The translations under genes were made by a program, and so were the position numbers. From NCBI GenBank assembly GCA_965230225.1, contig CBDDKM010000005.1, forward strand, positions 434,001-498,000: DNA of 64,000 nucleotides. The letters run 5' to 3'. Below, piece after piece: positions 60,112 through 64,000 of this stretch. This DNA is from CALSMU01 sp965230225 (lineage in GTDB: Bacteria > Bacteroidota > Bacteroidia > Flavobacteriales_D > Parvicellaceae). The notes below the pieces were generated by a model that saw nothing but the letters and a program-made list of their open reading frames with translations, searched no databases and was not told the DNA's origin. Within the stretch, counting starts at the first letter, position 1; each line of letters starts with the position of its first letter.

Positions 60112-61617
60112 ATGTCTCAAATAAAAGGGAAATTAGCGCAGGTAATTGGTCCTGTAGTAGATATCAGTTTCGAGGATGCTGATAAACTACCTAACATTTT
60201 GGATGCTATCGAAATTAAAAAAGAAGATGGTACCGTAGTAGTATTTGAATGTCAGCAGCACATTGGAGAAGATAGCGTAAGAGCAATCTCTATGGATTCT
60301 ACTGATGGACTTAAAAGAGGAATGGAAGCAATTGCTACCGGAGCTCCAATTACAATGCCTACCGGAGATCAAGTAAAAGGTAGATTGTTTAATGTTGTGG
60401 GAGATGCGATTGACGGAATTGGAGACTGTGATAAAACTGGAGGATATCCAATTCACAGAGACGCTCCAAAATTCGAAGATTTATCTACTTCTACAGAAGT
60501 TCTGTTTACCGGAATTAAAGTAATCGATTTGATTGAGCCTTACTCTAAAGGTGGTAAGATTGGATTGTTCGGTGGAGCAGGAGTAGGAAAGACTGTATTG
60601 ATCATGGAGTTGATCAACAACATTGCAAAAGGATACGAAGGTCTTTCAGTATTTGCTGGAGTTGGAGAGCGTACTCGTGAAGGAAACGATTTGCTTCGTG
60701 AGATGATCGAATCTGGAGTAATCAAATACGGTGAAGAATTCGAAAAAGATATGGAAGAAGGTGGATGGGACCTTACTAAGATTGATAAAGAAAAATTATC
60801 AAACTCCCAGGCTACTTTGGTATTCGGACAAATGAATGAGCCTCCAGGTGCACGTGCTAGAGTTGCACTTTCAGGATTAACATTAGCTGAGTACTTCCGT
60901 GATGGAGATGGTGAAGGACAAGGACGTGATATCCTATTCTTTATCGATAACATCTTCCGTTTTACACAAGCTGGATCTGAGGTATCTGCACTTCTAGGGC
61001 GTATGCCTTCTGCAGTAGGATACCAACCAACTCTTGCTTCTGAGATGGGAGCGATGCAGGAGAGAATTACTTCTACAAAAAGAGGATCTATTACATCTGT
61101 ACAGGCGGTATACGTACCTGCGGATGATTTAACTGACCCTGCACCGGCAACAACATTTGCTCACTTGGATGCAACAACAGTACTTTCTCGTAAGATTGCT
61201 GAGCTTGGAATTTATCCTGCGGTGGATCCATTGGATTCTACTTCTAGAATTCTTACTCCTCAAATCATTGGAGAAGAGCACTACTCTTGTGCACAAAACG
61301 TAAAAGAAACACTTCAGAGATATAAAGAGCTTCAAGATATCATCGCGATTCTTGGTATGGATGAGCTTTCTGAAGAAGATAAATTGGTTGTACACAGAGC
61401 AAGAAGGGTACAAAGATTCCTTTCTCAACCTTTCCACGTAGCTGAGCAGTTTACAGGATTGGAAGGTGTATTGGTGCCGATCGAAGATACCATCAAAGGA
61501 TTTAACATGATTCTTAATGGAGAAGTTGATCAATATCCAGAGGCAGCATTTAACCTTAAAGGTACAATGGAAGAAGTAATTGAGGCCGGAGAGAAAATGT
61601 TAGCTGAAGCTAAATAA
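60112..61617 (+). CDS. atpD: ATP synthase F1 subunit beta
   Basis: Catalytic subunit of the F1F0-ATP synthase at the inner membrane. The 501-residue protein has the P-loop GGAGVGKT at 154-161, GERTREGNDL, the signature PAPATTFAHLDATTVLSR and the DELSEEDK segment. An insertion (EEFEKDMEEGGWDLTKIDKE) after GVIKYG is typical of Bacteroidota. A TACTTTTG box lies at 60063-60070. Only atpC follows; the other F1F0 genes are elsewhere, as usual in this phylum. Confidence 0.98.
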   Translation: MSQIKGKLAQVIGPVVDISFEDADKLPNILDAIEIKKEDGTVVVFECQQHIGEDSVRAISMDSTDGLKRGMEAIATGAPITMPTGDQVKGRLFNVVGDAIDGIGDCDKTGGYPIHRDAPKFEDLSTSTEVLFTGIKVIDLIEPYSKGGKIGLFGGAGVGKTVLIMELINNIAKGYEGLSVFAGVGERTREGNDLLREMIESGVIKYGEEFEKDMEEGGWDLTKIDKEKLSNSQATLVFGQMNEPPGARARVALSGLTLAEYFRDGDGEGQGRDILFFIDNIFRFTQAGSEVSALLGRMPSAVGYQPTLASEMGAMQERITSTKRGSITSVQAVYVPADDLTDPAPATTFAHLDATTVLSRKIAELGIYPAVDPLDSTSRILTPQIIGEEHYSCAQNVKETLQRYKELQDIIAILGMDELSEEDKLVVHRARRVQRFLSQPFHVAEQFTGLEGVLVPIEDTIKGFNMILNGEVDQYPEAAFNLKGTMEEVIEAGEKMLAEAK

Positions 61618-61634
61618 ATTAAAATTCAACCGAC

Positions 61635-61868
61635 ATGAATGTTGACATTATAACACCTGATAAAAACCTTTATACCGGAGAAGCAAGCTCAATTGTTGTT
61701 CCAGGTACTGATGGATTATTGGGAATTCTAGAAAATCACGCACCATTAATTTCATCTCTTAAAGCTGGAGAAGTTAAGATTACAACTCCTTCTGGTGAGA
61801 AAAAATTCGAAGTTGGAGGAGGCGTTGTTGAAGTAATGAACAACAAGGTGATTATTCTAGCAGGATAA
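61635..61868 (+). CDS. atpC: ATP synthase F1 subunit epsilon (short form)
   Basis: A 77-residue epsilon subunit, 17 bases behind atpD. It consists only of the N-terminal beta-sandwich (MNVDIITPDKNLYTGEASSI, GTDGLLGILENHAPLISSL); the C-terminal helical hairpin that inhibits ATP hydrolysis in longer forms is missing. Short forms are usual in Bacteroidota, so this is not necessarily a truncation. Confidence 0.95.
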   Translation: MNVDIITPDKNLYTGEASSIVVPGTDGLLGILENHAPLISSLKAGEVKITTPSGEKKFEVGGGVVEVMNNKVIILAG

Positions 61869-61889
61869 GTTGAAATAATATCAAAATTG

Positions 61890-61923
61890 AAAGCCGATGG
61901 TTACTTTACCATCGGCTTTTTTT
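61890..61923 (+). terminator. terminator of atpDC
   Basis: Arms AAAGCCGATGGT and ACCATCGGCTTT pair perfectly around a 6-base loop, followed by T residues. Confidence 0.92.
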
Positions 61924-61989
61924 ATGTTTTCAATTCTGTCGTATACGTTAGGAAATTAATAATTGGTTAATTTTTGGTAAAACTTATAT

Positions 61990-62021
61990 TTGGTTTTTAG
62001 TATTAAAAGGGTGTATATTTG
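61990..62021 (+). promoter_or_regulatory. promoter of the T9SS protein at 62039
   Basis: TTG (61990-61992), 21 bases, then TATATTTG (62014-62021), 17 bases before the ATG. Confidence 0.7.
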
Positions 62022-62038
62022 TTTAAAACGAACTGATA

Positions 62039-63400
62039 ATGAATAAAATAACTACGCTACTTTTTGTTTTTGCTGCTTTTGGAGTAACCGCCCAGAATAA
62101 TGCATTAGTGATGAAGGACGGAGCCTATATGGTTCTGGACGGCGGTACATCAGGTACTCCCGTGTATGTTGTGGTGGATCAAGACCACTCTGACGGTATC
62201 GAAACGCAAGGAGCAAATGGAGGTAATATAATTTCCGAAGGAGAGTATAACTATATCAAATGGAACATTTCTGATATAGCTGTAGCTTCTACGGGCTCAT
62301 ACGTGGTGCCTTTTGCAACAGGAGATGTTTCTCTTGGATCTGAAACAAAAATACCTTTTACACTTACAAAAACATCTGCAGGATCATCTGGAGGAAGTGT
62401 TTTGTTTTCTACTTACGAAACCACTGGTAGTGGTGGAGCATTAACGGGAGATAGAAACTATCCTCGTCCGGATGGAGTACAGCACATGGCTGATGCAGCT
62501 ACCGGGTTATTAGATAATGCCGATCACGTAGTGGATCGTTTCTGGATGGTGGATGCAAGTTCTTATGGAACTAAGCCAGATGTAACGTTGGATTTTGGAT
62601 ACAACGTAGATGCATCGGAAACAGGATCTCAGGACCCTGCTCCTAATAACAATAACATTACCACCGGAGCAAATATGCTTGGTGCACAACGTTACAATAC
62701 CACAGATGATAAATGGTATGGTTGGTTCATCGGAACGTCTCCACAAAGTATTTGGGGAACGGATGATGGAACGGCTAATGTAACAGGTGTATCTGTGCCT
62801 TCAGGTAATTTTGATAGAATCTGGACGTTGGCAGAGCTTTCAAGTCCGCTTCCTTACGAGTTAGCTACCTTCAATGGTAACTGTCGTACTAACGAAGTTG
62901 AATTATTTTGGGAAACTACTTCCGAAATCAACAATCAGCATTTTTTAGTAGAAAGAAGTTTAGACGGAACCACTTTTAGCATTCTTGGATTGGTAGACGG
63001 GTCAGGAACTTCTAGTGCTAATGTTCAGTATAGCTATATCGATGAGGCTCCATTAAACGAACTATCTTTTTATAGGTTAACTCAGGTGGATTATGATGGA
63101 ACTGAAAATGAATCTCCAATCATCGCCGTATCTCCATGTGAGTCTGGGGCAGATGTAAATGTATTTTCGGTTGATAACGAAAACAACATTCATGTAGTGA
63201 TAGAAACTGAAGTGGATGAACAATATGAGTTCTACTTAATTGATATGAGTGGTAGAATGGTTATCTCTCAAACTGAACTAAATGCCGAAAGCGGGCAAAA
63301 CAAGTTCATGATCAATAGAGATAAATTGGCATTTGGAGTGTATAACGCCATTGTTAAAGGAGAGAATTCTGCTTATACTACTAAGCTGGTATTGAAATAA
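62039..63400 (+). CDS. T9SS-secreted protein of unknown function
   Basis: A 453-residue secreted protein with signal peptide MNKITTLLFVFAAFGVTAQ. The N-terminal 260 residues are Gly/Ser/Thr-rich strands without a recognised fold. A fibronectin-III-like region follows (CRTNEVELFWETTSEINNQH ... SFYRLTQVDYDGTENES, about 282-362), a common element before sorting domains. The end (VDEQYEFYLIDMSGRMVISQ ... GVYNAIVKGENSAYTTKLV) is a T9SS type A sorting domain. The target is unknown. Confidence 0.85.
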   Translation: MNKITTLLFVFAAFGVTAQNNALVMKDGAYMVLDGGTSGTPVYVVVDQDHSDGIETQGANGGNIISEGEYNYIKWNISDIAVASTGSYVVPFATGDVSLGSETKIPFTLTKTSAGSSGGSVLFSTYETTGSGGALTGDRNYPRPDGVQHMADAATGLLDNADHVVDRFWMVDASSYGTKPDVTLDFGYNVDASETGSQDPAPNNNNITTGANMLGAQRYNTTDDKWYGWFIGTSPQSIWGTDDGTANVTGVSVPSGNFDRIWTLAELSSPLPYELATFNGNCRTNEVELFWETTSEINNQHFLVERSLDGTTFSILGLVDGSGTSSANVQYSYIDEAPLNELSFYRLTQVDYDGTENESPIIAVSPCESGADVNVFSVDNENNIHVVIETEVDEQYEFYLIDMSGRMVISQTELNAESGQNKFMINRDKLAFGVYNAIVKGENSAYTTKLVLK

Positions 63401-63421
63401 AAGGATTTTAAAAATGATATA

Positions 63422-63455
63422 AAAAATGGCGATTGAATATTCAATCGCCATTTTT
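63422..63455. terminator. bidirectional terminator between the T9SS gene and hemH
   Basis: A perfect 34-base palindrome with arms AAAAATGGCGATTGAAT and ATTCAATCGCCATTTTT between convergent genes. Confidence 0.92.
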
Positions 63456-63479
63456 GTTTATAAGAATATTGTTTGTGCT

Positions 63480-64000
63480 CTATTGAACTAAATCAGTAAT
63501 ACAATCTACCCATTTATCCGAATCGTTTAAGCTCTCCACCAAAGTGAATTGTTCTCCTCCGTGCTCTTTAAACAGTTCGTCATATCCTTCACCAATTTCT
63601 AATACAGTTTCCAGACAGTCTGCAGTAAATGCAGGAGAGAACACCAAAAGCTTTTTAATTCCCTTTTCTGCAAGGTTTTTAATGGCCTCATCGGCGTAAG
63701 GTTGGGTCCAAACAGTTTTCCCTAGCCTGGATTGAAAAGCGACCGTGTAATCCTTTCTATCGAGCTTTAATTTATCCGCCAGTAATTTGGAAGTACCAAA
63801 GCAAGTAGCTCGGTAGCAGAATGCATTTTCGCTGTTCTTGTTGGGATCGCATTCCAGTTCATTACACTCTTTCCCGTTGTGGTATTTCGTAAGCTGTCTT
63901 TTAGGGAGCCCGTGGTAAGAGAAAAGAATGTGATCGTAGTCTGCAACATCGATCTCGGTAGTTTTGTCTACTACCGACTCTAAAAAGAGTTCATTCGAGT
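63480..64000 (-). CDS. hemH: ferrochelatase, C-terminal part (start beyond window)
   Basis: Inserts Fe2+ into protoporphyrin IX in the last step of haem synthesis. The minus-strand frame is open to the window edge (173 codons seen, no start) and ends at the stop codon at 63480-63482. Motifs read in order are LFSYHGLPKRQLTKY (the active-site His region), CYRATCFGTSKLLADKL, YTVAFQSRLGKTVWTQPY, and LLVFSPAFTADCLETVLEIG, the ferrochelatase signature with the catalytic Glu. The protein end is a normal family end. Confidence 0.95.
   Translation of the reverse strand, partial: SNELFLESVVDKTTEIDVADYDHILFSYHGLPKRQLTKYHNGKECNELECDPNKNSENAFCYRATCFGTSKLLADKLKLDRKDYTVAFQSRLGKTVWTQPYADEAIKNLAEKGIKKLLVFSPAFTADCLETVLEIGEGYDELFKEHGGEQFTLVESLNDSDKWVDCITDLVQ

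Noticed and set aside
1..64000. CRISPR arrays, insertion sequences, prophage genes, tRNA or rRNA genes
   Set aside because: I read both strands for regular direct repeats, transposase or integrase motifs and tRNA arms and found none that could be supported.

Overview
The window looks like chromosome of a member of the Bacteroidota, probably an aerobic, marine-type Flavobacteriales. The evidence is: AT-rich DNA; several proteins ending in type IX secretion (T9SS) sorting domains; lipoproteins with Bacteroidota-style lipoboxes; families such as DUF4349, DUF983, YfbK-type VWA lipoproteins and PNGase F-like proteins; and recurrent promoters of the Bacteroidota form TTG-N18..23-TAnnTTTG. I see no insertion sequence, prophage, CRISPR array, rRNA or tRNA gene. 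The family cannot be fixed from sequence alone.

Layout. 1-3.7 kb: end of folK, a deoxynucleoside kinase, an abundant-looking OmpA/TPR lipoprotein and a periplasmic rhodanese. 3.8-9.9 kb: an oxygen-dependent aromatic catabolism block (hmgA, hppD, kynA, paaABC). It is bracketed by two copies of one perfect 16-bp palindrome. 9.9-15.2 kb (minus strand): two glycosyltransferases, a lipoprotein, and metX-hom. The metX-hom unit is preceded by a SAM-I riboswitch and a 40-codon leader ORF ending in a Cys/Met cluster. 15.2-22.2 kb: envelope proteins (M23/LysM peptidase, a beta-barrel, a large T9SS adhesin-like protein). 22.2-27.0 kb (minus): rsmA, mgtE, a GT39-like transferase and a 2-hydroxyacid dehydrogenase. 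27.1-33.0 kb: a sulfur/persulfide island (DUF983, Crp/Fnr regulator, SulP transporter, persulfide dioxygenase-rhodanese fusion, HMA-like protein, rhodanese, two thioredoxins, small membrane protein). 33-42.5 kb: secreted proteins of unknown function, AcpH, a DUF4349/VWA lipoprotein pair, a degenerate receiver domain, and an orphan ParA with a small partner. 42.5-52.9 kb: metF, lepA, a 1187-residue outer-membrane protein, a family 5 solute-binding lipoprotein, an OmpA lipoprotein and an odd repeat protein. 53-64 kb: a lipoprotein-Pmp3 fusion, a PNGase F-like T9SS protein, a lipoprotein, an LRR protein, ribF, atpDC, a T9SS protein and the C-terminal part of hemH.

How it fits together. Tyr, Trp and phenylacetate oxygenases sit side by side and may share an oxygen- or redox-linked Crp/Fnr-type input through the twin palindromes. 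Methionine synthesis is represented by metX-hom (SAM riboswitch plus candidate leader attenuation) and, separately, metF. The sulfur island pairs thiosulfate/sulfate-type transport with persulfide oxidation, sulfur transfer and thiol reduction under its own regulator.

The most unusual items are the riboswitch plus Cys/Met leader arrangement, the twin palindromes, the pseudo-receiver, the ParA pair with repeats across its promoter, and several convergent gene pairs whose stop codons share four bases. Coordinates of starts were moved inward from the longest frame wherever a signal peptide, family N-terminus or promoter favoured it.
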